Part shown: positions 53,982-62,551 of the stretch, one piece after another
Numbering within the stretch: the stretch's first letter is position 1
How the letters are laid out: each line of letters begins with the position of its first letter
Assembly (NCBI GenBank): GCA_964596125.1
Contig: CAZQRP010000012.1
Coordinates: 38,352-102,351 of the forward strand
DNA length: 64,000 nt
Direction of reading: 5' to 3'
Source: CAZQRP01 sp964596125
GTDB taxonomy: Bacteria; Chloroflexota; Dehalococcoidia; GIF9; UBA5629
Translations under genes and position numbers: made by a program
Notes under the pieces: generated by a model
What the model saw: only the letters and a program-made list of their open reading frames with translations
What the model was told of the DNA's origin: nothing
The model's database searches: none

Positions 53982-54524
53982 ATGGAAACACAGCTCATGA
54001 CTCGATCGATCGACGCCTACCTTGATATAGAGACCACCGGCTTGTCCTTCTCCCATAATGTTATAACAGTAGTCGGCATTTACCTGTGCAACTCTACGGA
54101 TACCAAGCTTATCCAGTTGGTCGGACATCAGGTAACCAGAGAAAATTTGATCAATGCGCTGAAGGGTGTCCACGCAATATATACCTATAATGGTAGAAGG
54201 TTCGACTTACCTTTCATCGAGGCTTTCATCGGGATAGACCTCTCAGTCGAATTCTACCACCATGACCTGATGTATGACTGCTGGAAGCATAATCTGAGAG
54301 GTGGCTTTAAGGCAGTTGAGCGCCAATTAAAAATCCCCAGGCAGCTAAAAGATGTCGACGGATTCATGGCAGTGCTGCTATGGTATAAATACAAGTATTA
54401 TGGCAATAAGAGGGCCCTTAATTTGCTACTGCAGTACAATAAGGAGGATGTAGTGAATTTGAAGGCACTGAGAGAGAAGCTTGATGAATACCATTTGTAC
54501 TGCAACGATAAAGAGTTAAGTTAA
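53982..54524 (+). CDS. RNase H-like DEDD exonuclease (YprB-like)
   Basis: The 180-residue protein has the DEDD exonuclease pattern: YLDIETTGLSFSHNVITVVG with the first Asp and Glu, IYTYNGRRFDLPFIEAFIG with the second Asp, and NKEDVVNLKALRE with the third. It lies one base before the next nuclease gene. Such RNase H-fold exonucleases (YprB-like) degrade DNA or RNA 3' to 5'. ATG at 53982 has no strong ribosome site, and ATG at 53997 is possible. Confidence 0.85.
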   Translation: METQLMTRSIDAYLDIETTGLSFSHNVITVVGIYLCNSTDTKLIQLVGHQVTRENLINALKGVHAIYTYNGRRFDLPFIEAFIGIDLSVEFYHHDLMYDCWKHNLRGGFKAVERQLKIPRQLKDVDGFMAVLLWYKYKYYGNKRALNLLLQYNKEDVVNLKALREKLDEYHLYCNDKELS

Positions 54525-54525
54525 A

Positions 54526-55722
54526 ATGGCAGTGTACTCTCATTCCCGGCTGAGCACATATGAAGACTGTCCATTAAAATACAGGTTAAATTATATCGAC
54601 AGGATAAAGCGAGAAGAGGAGGGCATTGAAGCTTTTCTCGGTTCCAGAGTCCACGATACCCTTCAAAAATGCTACGACGACCTCAGGTTTACCAAGACTA
54701 ACAGCCTGTCAGACCTGCTTAATCACTATAACCAGATCTGGCAGGAGAACTGGCACGACGCAATCTCCATTATGAAGCAGGGACTAACACCTGGGCACTA
54801 TCGGGCCCTTGGTGAAAAAATGATAGAAACCTATTACAATCGATACTCACCTTTTGATTCGGATATCACGTTAGGCACCGAGGTCAGGCTAAACTTCTCG
54901 CTTGACGATAACAATACGTACAGAATGTCCGGTATTATTGACCGGTTAGCACGGACACGAGACGATATCTATGAGATTCACGACTATAAGACATCAGCCC
55001 ACCTTCCTGACCAACAAGAGGTCGATAACGAGAGACAACTCGCTTTGTACTACTTCGCAGTCCGGAAAAAATGGCCTCATGCTGAGAATATCAGGCTCAT
55101 CTGGCACTACCTCGCTTTCGATACGGAACTGGTCTCCTATCGCACACCGGACGCCATCTCAAGCCTGGTCCACAATACCACGAAACTGATTGATGAGATA
55201 GAGTCAGCAGAGGAATTCCCGGCGAAAGAGTCCCAGCTATGCGGCTGGTGCGTATATCCTGACCTCTGTCCCCTGAGGAAACATTTTTTTAAAGTGGAAG
55301 CTCTGCCAGTCAACGAATATCTCAACGAGCCAGGAGTAGCTCTGGTTAACAAATATGTTGAACTGAAGGAAAAGGTAGACGCGATTGATAAGGAGATCGG
55401 AAAGGTAAGAGAAGCCATTCTTGACTACGCCAAGCGGGAACAGGTAGAGAATATAAAGGGGAGCGACCGCAAAGTCAGAGTCAAGTTTGATAAGAAGCTC
55501 AAGTTTCCCGCAAAAAACGATGAGGCACGTAAGGAGCTGGACGAAACAATACTAAAAACAGGCAAGTGGATGGAGGTATCTCAGCTTGACACCGCATCGC
55601 TCACCCGGATCATTGAGAACAGCCTGTGGAGCCAGGAACTGATTAACCAGATTATGAAGTACGGCAAAATCGATGAGAGCGCCTCCATTTATATCTCAAG
55701 ATTAAAAGAAGAGGAAAAGTAA
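54526..55722 (+). CDS. PD-(D/E)XK nuclease, Cas4/AddB-like with FeS cluster
   Basis: The 398-residue protein has the RecB-family nuclease core: SHSRLSTYEDCPLKYRLNYI near the start with the first cluster Cys, EAFLGSRVHDTLQKCYDDLR, EIHDYKTSAHLPDQQ as the PD-ExK region, and the C-terminal CGWCVYPDLCP with three more Cys, giving the four-Cys [4Fe-4S] set of Cas4 and AddB. A basic C-terminal extension follows (about 290-398). It begins one base after the DEDD exonuclease, so both are made together. No CRISPR array or cas gene is present. Confidence 0.88.
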   Translation: MAVYSHSRLSTYEDCPLKYRLNYIDRIKREEEGIEAFLGSRVHDTLQKCYDDLRFTKTNSLSDLLNHYNQIWQENWHDAISIMKQGLTPGHYRALGEKMIETYYNRYSPFDSDITLGTEVRLNFSLDDNNTYRMSGIIDRLARTRDDIYEIHDYKTSAHLPDQQEVDNERQLALYYFAVRKKWPHAENIRLIWHYLAFDTELVSYRTPDAISSLVHNTTKLIDEIESAEEFPAKESQLCGWCVYPDLCPLRKHFFKVEALPVNEYLNEPGVALVNKYVELKEKVDAIDKEIGKVREAILDYAKREQVENIKGSDRKVRVKFDKKLKFPAKNDEARKELDETILKTGKWMEVSQLDTASLTRIIENSLWSQELINQIMKYGKIDESASIYISRLKEEEK

Positions 55723-55811
55723 CAGAAAAAGTAGACGTAGACGCCATTATACGTATTATCCGATAGTGAATATGCAGCGTAAATGTGCAACTGACAAAGG
55801 AATGTGCGACA

Positions 55812-56630
55812 ATGACAGAGGATGAGATTCTAAAGCGTGTCAGGGCAATGAAGCAGGCTTATGTTCCCATGAAAGCCGCTCAAGCCCTGGTGAACATAGG
55901 CGAGCCGGCGGTACCTGCCCTCATCGGGGCACTCAAGGATAAAAACGAGAATATGCGCGAAGCAGGTGCCGTAGCTCTGGGTGGTATCGGTCCGGCTGCT
56001 AAAGCGGCTGTGCCTGCCCTTATCAACGCACTTAAGGACAGTAGCCACGATGTACGTTGGAGGGCATCTGAGGCCTTAGGTAAGATCGGTCCGGTTGACG
56101 GTACTGCCGTCCCTGCTCTTATCGAAGTACTCAAAGATAAGGACTGGGTGATACGTAATACGGCTGCCGATGCTCTGGCTAAGATGGGCAAGCCTGCCAT
56201 ACACGGCCTGACCGAGGCGCTGAAGGACAATAATAAGTATGTAAGCAAAGCAGCCGCAGAAGCCCTGGGGAAGATCGGTCCCGATGCCAGTCCTGCCGTG
56301 CCAGCCCTCATTGATGCGCTTAAAAGCGATACACTGCTGGTACGCCTGGGCGCCAGTGAGGCCTTAGGTATGATCGGTCCTGATGCCGGAGATGCCGTTC
56401 CTGCTCTACTGGAGTTGCTCAAAGACAGTGACGTGGATATGCGTATAACGGCTGCCAGGGCCCTCGGTGAGATCATTCCTGACGCCAGGTCTGTGGTGCC
56501 CTCCCTTGTCAAGTCACTGAAAAACAAGGACTGGGTGATACGTGGAGTCGCCGCCGAAGTCCTCGTAAAGATAAGTGCCCAGGCTGCCGAGACCCTCAAA
56601 CGAATGAATATCAAGGACTCAGAACAATAG
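55812..56630 (+). CDS. HEAT-repeat protein (PBS-lyase type), copy 1
   Basis: The protein is made of about eight HEAT/PBS-lyase repeats of 31-39 residues, each like VPALIGALKDKNENMREAGA with VALGGIGPAAKAAVPALINA. Conserved Asp and Arg positions in the loops are those of phycobilisome lyase-like HEAT modules, which often act as scaffolds. No catalytic residue is expected. The ATG at 55812 is preceded by AAAGGA; a GTG nine codons upstream is the alternative. A paralogue follows 150 bases later. Confidence 0.9.
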   Translation: MTEDEILKRVRAMKQAYVPMKAAQALVNIGEPAVPALIGALKDKNENMREAGAVALGGIGPAAKAAVPALINALKDSSHDVRWRASEALGKIGPVDGTAVPALIEVLKDKDWVIRNTAADALAKMGKPAIHGLTEALKDNNKYVSKAAAEALGKIGPDASPAVPALIDALKSDTLLVRLGASEALGMIGPDAGDAVPALLELLKDSDVDMRITAARALGEIIPDARSVVPSLVKSLKNKDWVIRGVAAEVLVKISAQAAETLKRMNIKDSEQ

Positions 56631-56778
56631 GTATCTCCATTACCTGTTGTCCTGTATAACCAGAGGGAAATCCGGCTGCTGGTATATTGACGAGCGGGAT
56701 AAGTCCAGCTAGAATATTTGTTGATTAAGCGACCAACCGGGAAAATCCTTTGCCCCCAGTGGGCAGTATGGAAAGCGT

Positions 56779-57789
56779 GTGTACGGTATGGCACAGGGTG
56801 AGATTCACAGGTATATTGAGGCGCTCAAGGACGAGGATACCCTGATAAGTAGAGATGCTGCCGGTGCTTTAAGCAAGATTGGCAAGGCTGCGGTGCCTGC
56901 TCTTATCGAGGCTCTTAATGATGAAGTGCTTTGCAAAGCTGCTGTTGGGGCCCTCGGTGGGATCGGTGCTGACGCCAGGGCATCGGTGCCCACCCTTATT
57001 GAAATGCTCAAGAATAAGAACGAAAACATACGTGAAACAGCCGCCTGGGCACTGGGCGAAATAGGTGATAAAAACGCTGCGCCTTCCCTTGTCTCCTCAT
57101 TCAAGGACCAGAATGAAAACGTACGCGAAGCTGCCGCCAAGGCATTGAGTAAGATCGGCCCCGATGCCAGGATTGCTGTACCTGCCTTTCTCGGAATACT
57201 CAAGGACCAACATTGGACGGTACGCTACGTAGCGGCGTGGGCACTAGGTGAGATTGGTGATGAGGCTGCTGTACCTGCCCTTATTAAGGCGATCAAGGAC
57301 GAGCACTGGGCGGTTGGCGTAGGAGCCGCCGAGGCACTGGGGCAGATCGGTGCTGATGCCAAGGCTGCCGTACCAGCGCTCATCGAAGCGCTTAAGGAGG
57401 AATGGGTGCGTAAGGCAGCCGCCTGGGCTCTTGGTGAGATTGGCGATGAGAGCGCTGTACCCGTGCTCATCAATGGTCTTAAAGATGAAAACGAGAACGT
57501 ATGCATAGGAGCCGCTAAGGCCCTGGGCAAGATCGGCACCGATGCCAGGACTGCGGTACCGGCACTGATGGAGGCGCTAAAGGACAACAATGAGGATATA
57601 AGTAAAGCAGCCGCCGAGGCTCTGGCTGATATCGGCCCTGATGTCAGGTCTGTTGTCCCCGCGCTCATTGAAGCGCTCAGGGACAATAATAAAGACGTGC
57701 GCATAGCAGCCACCAAGGCTCTTGGCGAAATCGGTGACCAGGCTGCCGAAGCCCTCAAAAAGATAGAAGCACTCAGGGGCAATACCTGA
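56779..57789 (+). CDS. HEAT-repeat protein (PBS-lyase type), copy 2
   Basis: About ten HEAT repeats of the same type fill the 336 residues: VPALIEALNDEVLCKAAVGA, IRETAAWALGEIGDKNAAPS, and VPALIEALRDNNKDVRIAAT. It is a paralogue of the preceding gene, probably by tandem duplication. The start may be GTG at 56779 after GGAAAGC, or the ATG three codons on. Function is unknown; it may be a protein-interaction scaffold. Confidence 0.9.
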   Translation: MYGMAQGEIHRYIEALKDEDTLISRDAAGALSKIGKAAVPALIEALNDEVLCKAAVGALGGIGADARASVPTLIEMLKNKNENIRETAAWALGEIGDKNAAPSLVSSFKDQNENVREAAAKALSKIGPDARIAVPAFLGILKDQHWTVRYVAAWALGEIGDEAAVPALIKAIKDEHWAVGVGAAEALGQIGADAKAAVPALIEALKEEWVRKAAAWALGEIGDESAVPVLINGLKDENENVCIGAAKALGKIGTDARTAVPALMEALKDNNEDISKAAAEALADIGPDVRSVVPALIEALRDNNKDVRIAATKALGEIGDQAAEALKKIEALRGNT

Positions 57790-58181
57790 AGCACATATAC
57801 TAAAACTAAAACGTTCTTTAGCTGACTTCCACACACCCCGATTTTGCAGGTTCCAACTCCTGCATCAACCAGTAGTTACGCAATAAGCTGATTTTTTGGA
57901 TTGACAATTTACGAGTAAGAAAAAAACTAAGCTGATTAAAGGCTGGCAAAACCATTAACAACCAACAGTGCTGTTTCATTAACCAATGCAATTAAATGAC
58001 AGGAGCAAACTACAGTCAAATTCTCCACTCCGGTGACTATAATTATACTCCCTACAATTATTAAGGGATATTTACCATACTAATACAGCATAATACTATT
58101 AACTTCTCAACCTTTTTAAACCATCTATTCAGAAGTAAATAGCCACACTGTTATACCTGGTCTTAACAATGCTGAGCTATT
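57790..58181. other. AT-rich intergenic region
   Basis: I see no gene, repeat or RNA. It separates the HEAT genes from the transporter gene and is noticeably AT-rich. Confidence 0.5.
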
Positions 58182-59357
58182 GTGCTAGAATTGCCAGCAA
58201 CAGGTTCACCATTGAAAAGCTCCTTGATCCTGCCCACAATTTACATTATAGGCTTTATTTCATTTACCAGCCAAAGCTCACTATATCCGGTAATACCGCT
58301 TTATGCTGCCGAGCTTGGTGCTACGGTACCCGAGGTCGGGCTGGTAGTAGCTGTTTCCTCTTATGTTACAGGTCTACTGCTGATCCCTTCCGGCCTGCTA
58401 TCCGACAGGCTGGGGCGGCGCAAATTCTTCGTCACCGGTCTGGTCATCTTTACCATAACGCCACTGCTGTACCTCCTGATAGACAACCATGTACAGCTCG
58501 CTGCGGTTAGAGCGATACACGGATTCGGTGCAGCCGCTTTAATATCAACAGGACTGGCGGCGGTAACCGACCTGGCTCCAGCAGCACAGAGAGGTAAAGC
58601 CCTGGGATGGTACACAGGGACATCGCAATTCGGGCTTATGGTAGGACCAACAATCGGCGGCTTTCTGTTAAGCCGGTTCGGTTTTGAAGCCGCATTCTAT
58701 GCCTGCAGTACAATTTCACTACTGGGTCTCATCTTTGTGTTCCTGCAGTTCGACGCTATTCCACACAGCCCAACCATTGAGGCAACCGGAGACCGCTCCT
58801 GGGGCTGGTTAAGGCAGAAGCTTGTATTTGCCGCTTTGTTGGCCATGGTATTCTTAGCCATAGGTGCGGGGACTATTAACGCCTACATACCGCTTTACAG
58901 CAAAGGATTCGGCATACCTGAGGTTGGTGCCGGGATGATTATTACTGCCTTTTTTGCCGGTTCCGCTATGTTACGGATCCCGGCCGGTATATTATCGGAC
59001 AAGCTGGGCAGGAAGCCCTTGATTATCTGCGGATTGATGGTAAGCATCGCGGCTGTAGCCTTGATCTCGCAGCTCCATAGCCAGACTCATCTCATTTTCA
59101 CGGCTCTTTGTTTTGGCATCGGTTTTGGCACAGTCATGCCTTCAAGCCTTGCTCTGGCAGCCGACCGTTCATCAAGAAGCGGCAGAGGAGCAGTGATGGG
59201 TACGACCTCCGGCACCTATCAGATCGGACAGGCAATCGGGCCTACAATCATGGGACTTGTGGCCGGAATAAGCAGCCTGGAAACAATGTTTCTGGCCTGT
59301 GCTTTAACTATAACGGTCGGCCTGCTTATTATCGCCAGCCTGCTCCGCGATAGGTAA
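58182..59357 (+). CDS. MFS transporter
   Basis: The 391-residue protein has about twelve hydrophobic segments and MFS motifs: GLLSDRLGRRKFFVTGL (motif A, about 72-88), GFGAAALISTGLAAVTDLAP (about 107-126), GILSDKLGRKPLIICGL in the second half, and GTTSGTYQIGQAIGPTIMG. These are secondary transporters of small molecules; the resemblance is to the drug-efflux group, but the substrate is not determinable. It starts at GTG with a weak ribosome site; a TTG start some residues on is possible. Confidence 0.92.
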   Translation: MLELPATGSPLKSSLILPTIYIIGFISFTSQSSLYPVIPLYAAELGATVPEVGLVVAVSSYVTGLLLIPSGLLSDRLGRRKFFVTGLVIFTITPLLYLLIDNHVQLAAVRAIHGFGAAALISTGLAAVTDLAPAAQRGKALGWYTGTSQFGLMVGPTIGGFLLSRFGFEAAFYACSTISLLGLIFVFLQFDAIPHSPTIEATGDRSWGWLRQKLVFAALLAMVFLAIGAGTINAYIPLYSKGFGIPEVGAGMIITAFFAGSAMLRIPAGILSDKLGRKPLIICGLMVSIAAVALISQLHSQTHLIFTALCFGIGFGTVMPSSLALAADRSSRSGRGAVMGTTSGTYQIGQAIGPTIMGLVAGISSLETMFLACALTITVGLLIIASLLRDR

Positions 59358-59441
59358 CCCGTTTTCACGGAAATAATCCATGTCCTTGACTCTACCGGAG
59401 AAATAGCATACATTTGAAACCGTACATCATGTGAGGAAAGA

Positions 59442-59552
59442 ATGAGATCAACAGAAGGCGGAACTGTCCACTCAATACTGGATTACAAAATAACAGTTAT
59501 CGATAATAAACCGACCTGGACTGCTGCTGGAGTTATGAAGAGGCTTTCATGA
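59442..59552 (+). CDS. possible 36-residue leader ORF before queH
   Basis: GAGGAAAG precedes the ATG. The frame (MRSTEGGTVHSILDYKITVI...) ends in TGA overlapping the queH ATG as ATGA, so it could couple queH translation. It has no recognised family and may also be a remnant. Confidence 0.3.
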   Translation: MRSTEGGTVHSILDYKITVIDNKPTWTAAGVMKRLS

Positions 59553-60085
59553 AGATAGTCTTACACATATGCTGCGGGGTATGTGCCGCAGGGGTAGCCA
59601 GTACGTTAGCTGCAGAGGGTCACAGGATTGTCGGCCTATTTTATAATCCAAACATCCACCCGGCAGAGGAATATCAAAGGAGGTTAGAAACTACCTATAA
59701 AGTAGCTGAGGAGTTACATTTTCCGTTGGAGGAAGTGCCTTATACCCCGGAAGAATGGTTGAGGGAGACCGAGCCCTGGAAACACGAACCCGAAGGTGGT
59801 CAACGATGCCATATTTGCTTTCAGCTCAGGCTTGAGAAGACATATCACTACTTGCTGGACCGCGGGGCAGATGCTTTTACTACTACGTTAACTATAAGTC
59901 CCCGCAAGTCTGCAGTGATAGTAAATAGAACAGGGCAGGAGATTGGAGGAGACCGGTTTCTGGTAAGAGATTTCAAGAAAAAAGATGGTTTTAAAAAAGC
60001 CATGCAGCTAGCCAGACAGTGGGAGCTTTACCGGCAAAATTACTGCGGCTGTATATACAGCATGCAATCAAGGAGGGGAAAATGA
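59549..60085 (+). CDS. queH: epoxyqueuosine reductase QueH
   Basis: QueH reduces epoxyqueuosine to queuosine in tRNA, the last step of queuosine synthesis in bacteria that lack QueG. The 178-residue protein has the QueH Cys motifs: LHICCGVCAAGVASTLAAEG near the start, CHICFQLRLEKT in the middle, and YCGCIYSM at the C-terminus, which bind an FeS cluster. TTTTLTISPRKS is another family motif. The stop overlaps the HD gene start by four bases, so both are coexpressed. Confidence 0.94.
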   Translation: MKIVLHICCGVCAAGVASTLAAEGHRIVGLFYNPNIHPAEEYQRRLETTYKVAEELHFPLEEVPYTPEEWLRETEPWKHEPEGGQRCHICFQLRLEKTYHYLLDRGADAFTTTLTISPRKSAVIVNRTGQEIGGDRFLVRDFKKKDGFKKAMQLARQWELYRQNYCGCIYSMQSRRGK

Positions 60086-60645
60086 GTTATTGGCCAAGTT
60101 TACAGGAGGCAGAACAGATTTTGGACGACTGGGTAAGCAACAAGAACTTAAAGAAACACGCCTACGCAGTCGAAGCAGCTATGAGAGCATATGCTATAAA
60201 ACTGGCGAGCGACCCCGAAAAATGGGGGATAGTTGGACTTCTCCACGATTTCGATTATGAAATGCACCCCGACCTTGAAGACCATCCTTTTAAAGGGGCC
60301 GAATATCTTAAAGAAAAAGGATTTGCAGACGAACTGATAGAGGGCATCCTGGCCCATGCCGAACATGCTAATATTATACGAGATACGAATTTAAAGAAGG
60401 CCATCTACGCCGTAGATGAGCTAACCGGACTTATTGTTGCGGTTGCCCTGACCAGACCGTCCAAGAGAATAGCCGATGTCAGCGTTGAGTCCGTCATGAA
60501 AAAATGGAATCAGCAGGCATTCGCCGCAGGAGTGGACAGGAAGATGATAGAAAAGGGCGCCAGCGAACTCGGCATACCTATCGAGGAACACCTAGAAATA
60601 GTGCTTAAAGCGATGCAGGACATATCCGGAAGGCTGGGGCTTTAG
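60082..60645 (+). CDS. HD-domain phosphohydrolase-like protein
   Basis: The 187-residue protein has HD-family residues: LHDFDYEMHPDLEDHPFKGA (His-Asp pair) and LAHAEH, as in HDIG-type metal-dependent phosphohydrolases. AGGAGG lies just before the ATG at 60082, whose first base overlaps the queH stop (ATGA). A longer frame from 60019 reads through queH in another phase and is not used. It probably hydrolyses a nucleotide; the substrate is unknown. Confidence 0.88.
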   Translation: MSYWPSLQEAEQILDDWVSNKNLKKHAYAVEAAMRAYAIKLASDPEKWGIVGLLHDFDYEMHPDLEDHPFKGAEYLKEKGFADELIEGILAHAEHANIIRDTNLKKAIYAVDELTGLIVAVALTRPSKRIADVSVESVMKKWNQQAFAAGVDRKMIEKGASELGIPIEEHLEIVLKAMQDISGRLGL

Positions 60646-60661
60646 TTATCCACGCCCCTTA

Positions 60662-60874
60662 TTACCACCACCGTCCCCTCTTCTGGTAGGTATCAATAAA
60701 TTTCTCAATTGACCGGTTATAGGTCTTCTCCACATCATCAGGGAAAAGGCAGGCGGGCAATTCACCTGCTCGCCAGTGATAGGTCAAACACTCACAGCAA
60801 ATGCCTTTCCTGGAACATGGTTCATAGGTACAATTGCACGTTCTCTTATTTTTTTCTATGCTGCATTCTCTCAT
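60662..60874 (-). CDS. DUF6485-family cysteine-rich protein
   Basis: The 70-residue protein has the Cys pattern of DUF6485: CNCTYEPCSRKGICCECLTY, then HWRAGELPACLFP and EKTYNRSIEKFID. Seven to eight Cys suggest metal binding. Its function is not known. GGGGAAATACT precedes the ATG. It is convergent with the HD gene and upstream of nothing on its strand nearby. Confidence 0.88.
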   Translation of the reverse strand: MRECSIEKNKRTCNCTYEPCSRKGICCECLTYHWRAGELPACLFPDDVEKTYNRSIEKFIDTYQKRGRWW

Positions 60875-60980
60875 AGTATTTCCCCGGTAGTACTGTGCTC
60901 CGGATTTCGAAGCGATTTAAACTATAGCCCGGCACCGGAATAGTTGTCAACAGTCAGCCTGTCCCACCCGGAAATCATAC

Positions 60981-62537
60981 TCAACTTAACTCGTCAATGG
61001 GGTAAACGAGGATGGCTGACTCACCGTGAACAGGGCACTGGTACTCGCAGATGCCACAGCCGATACACAAGTCCTGTCTGACACTGGGCAACTGCACATT
61101 CGCTGCACTTCCACGCGAATTCCCACGTCTCCGCCCTCCCAGGTGAATGGCCTTCTTCGGAACCGGGCACATTTCTTCACAGACTATGCATTCCTTCCCC
61201 TCTACCCAGGGAATACAGCGGTGCCTGTCAATGACCGCGACGCCCATGATTTTCCTCCGCTTCTCCTCCAGGGACAACCTGGGGATAGCCTCTGTCGGAC
61301 AGACCTGCCCGCAGGAGTTGCACGAGTAGTCACAATAACCCAGGCGGGATACCAGCACCGGTGTCCATAGACCTTCCCAGCCAGCGGTGGATACACCTGG
61401 CTGCAGCCCACCAGTCGGACAGACCTTAATACATTCACCGCAGCGGATACACTCGCTAAGCAATTGCTGCTCACCGGTACCAGGCGGTCTGATAAACCGT
61501 TGTCGAACACCACGAAAGAAAGGTACTATCCGTAAAAAAGCTGCTCCAATCACTGCTGCACCCAGGGATGCCAAGAATTGACGGCGCGACAGGTCATAAT
61601 GCGGAGATGTTGACAGCCCCCCTTGCTTGCTAAAGGTAATAGCTCCCGTCGGGCACATTTCTACACAATCGAGACACGTCGTGCACTCAGCAGAATCAGC
61701 ATCGAACTGCCGTTCCGGTTTTATAGCACCTGTTGGACATATAGTGGCACAGCGCTGACAACTGATACATTTGTCATCATCCACTTTATACCGGACCCGG
61801 GCGATCTTTGACACCAGACCCAGAAGGCCACCCAAAGGGCAGAGGTAACGGCACCAAAAACGCGGTCGAATGGCATTGAGAGCCAAAACAGCCACGAACA
61901 CAACAGCTATCAGCACGCTGGGAAAGAAAAATGGCTGCTCTGTTAATATCGGGCCACGGACCAGTCCGTCGAACCACTCTACTGCCGGCTGAAGCGGCCC
62001 AAAACCATATAACCACGTTTCCGCAGCTGTAACCACCAAGTTAAACAGAGGCAGAACAACACTGGTTATAGTGCGAAACAACAACGTGATCGGGTCCAGG
62101 ACAAGCAGCGTCAGGCTGCCTGCTGCGGCAGCAATCAGGATGGTAAAAAGGAGAAAATACTTGGCCTGTCGCCAGTATGAGGGAATATCCAGTCTATTTC
62201 TTCGAGGTTGCCTCGCCGGGGTCCAGTCCAGCAGTGTCCCCAGCGGACACAGCCAGCCGCACCAGGCACGGCCAACAGCAATCGCCAGGAGCAATGTAAT
62301 CACACCCAACGCCATCGGCGTTATCCAGCTTCGGCTGGAAACTATTGCCGTAATTCCTGCCAGCGGGTCCAAATGGAAAAAGAAATCATGAAACGGGAAG
62401 AGTTCATTCCCCTGTCTCACCCCAACAAGGACATATAGAAACAGCAACAGCACCAGGACCTGTACTGCCTGACGTATTCGACGCCATTTCCTGGAGCTCT
62501 TCACAGTTTTTCTATTTTTTGGACCATCCTCAGCCAT
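60981..62537 (-). CDS. NapH/NapG-like polyferredoxin membrane protein
   Basis: The 518-residue protein has an N-terminal NapH/CcoG-type membrane part with four or five helices (RAWCGWLCPLGTLLDW, RFWCRYLCPLGGLLG), two ferredoxin motifs (CISCQRCATICP, CTTCLDCVEMCP), an internal twin-arginine-like stretch (LSRRQFLASLGAAVIGAAF) and, after it, four further ferredoxin-type sites (CIRCGECIKVCP, CDYSCNSCGQVCP, CIVCEEMCP, CIGCGICEYQCP). It thus joins NapH and NapG modules in one chain. It lies 14 bases after the DUF362 gene, so they form an operon. It likely moves electrons across or at the membrane. Confidence 0.88.
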   Translation of the reverse strand: MAEDGPKNRKTVKSSRKWRRIRQAVQVLVLLLFLYVLVGVRQGNELFPFHDFFFHLDPLAGITAIVSSRSWITPMALGVITLLLAIAVGRAWCGWLCPLGTLLDWTPARQPRRNRLDIPSYWRQAKYFLLFTILIAAAAGSLTLLVLDPITLLFRTITSVVLPLFNLVVTAAETWLYGFGPLQPAVEWFDGLVRGPILTEQPFFFPSVLIAVVFVAVLALNAIRPRFWCRYLCPLGGLLGLVSKIARVRYKVDDDKCISCQRCATICPTGAIKPERQFDADSAECTTCLDCVEMCPTGAITFSKQGGLSTSPHYDLSRRQFLASLGAAVIGAAFLRIVPFFRGVRQRFIRPPGTGEQQLLSECIRCGECIKVCPTGGLQPGVSTAGWEGLWTPVLVSRLGYCDYSCNSCGQVCPTEAIPRLSLEEKRRKIMGVAVIDRHRCIPWVEGKECIVCEEMCPVPKKAIHLGGRRRGNSRGSAANVQLPSVRQDLCIGCGICEYQCPVHGESAILVYPIDELS

Positions 62538-62551
62538 AAAAACAGTATCTC

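Noticed and set aside
53655..54173. 172-codon minus-strand ORF between degV and the exonuclease
   Set aside because: It overlaps both real genes in antisense and has no protein-like domain.
54526..55722. cas4 gene of a CRISPR system
   Set aside because: No repeats, cas1 or cas2 are in the window; the gene fits a general Cas4/AddB-like nuclease.
55880..56794. 304-codon minus-strand ORF
   Set aside because: It is an antisense shadow of the first HEAT-repeat gene, produced by its regular codon use.
57225..57836. 203-codon minus-strand ORF
   Set aside because: It is an antisense shadow of the second HEAT-repeat gene.
60019..60081. Upstream extension of the HD-domain protein
   Set aside because: It overlaps queH in another phase; the ATG at 60082 with AGGAGG is the better start.
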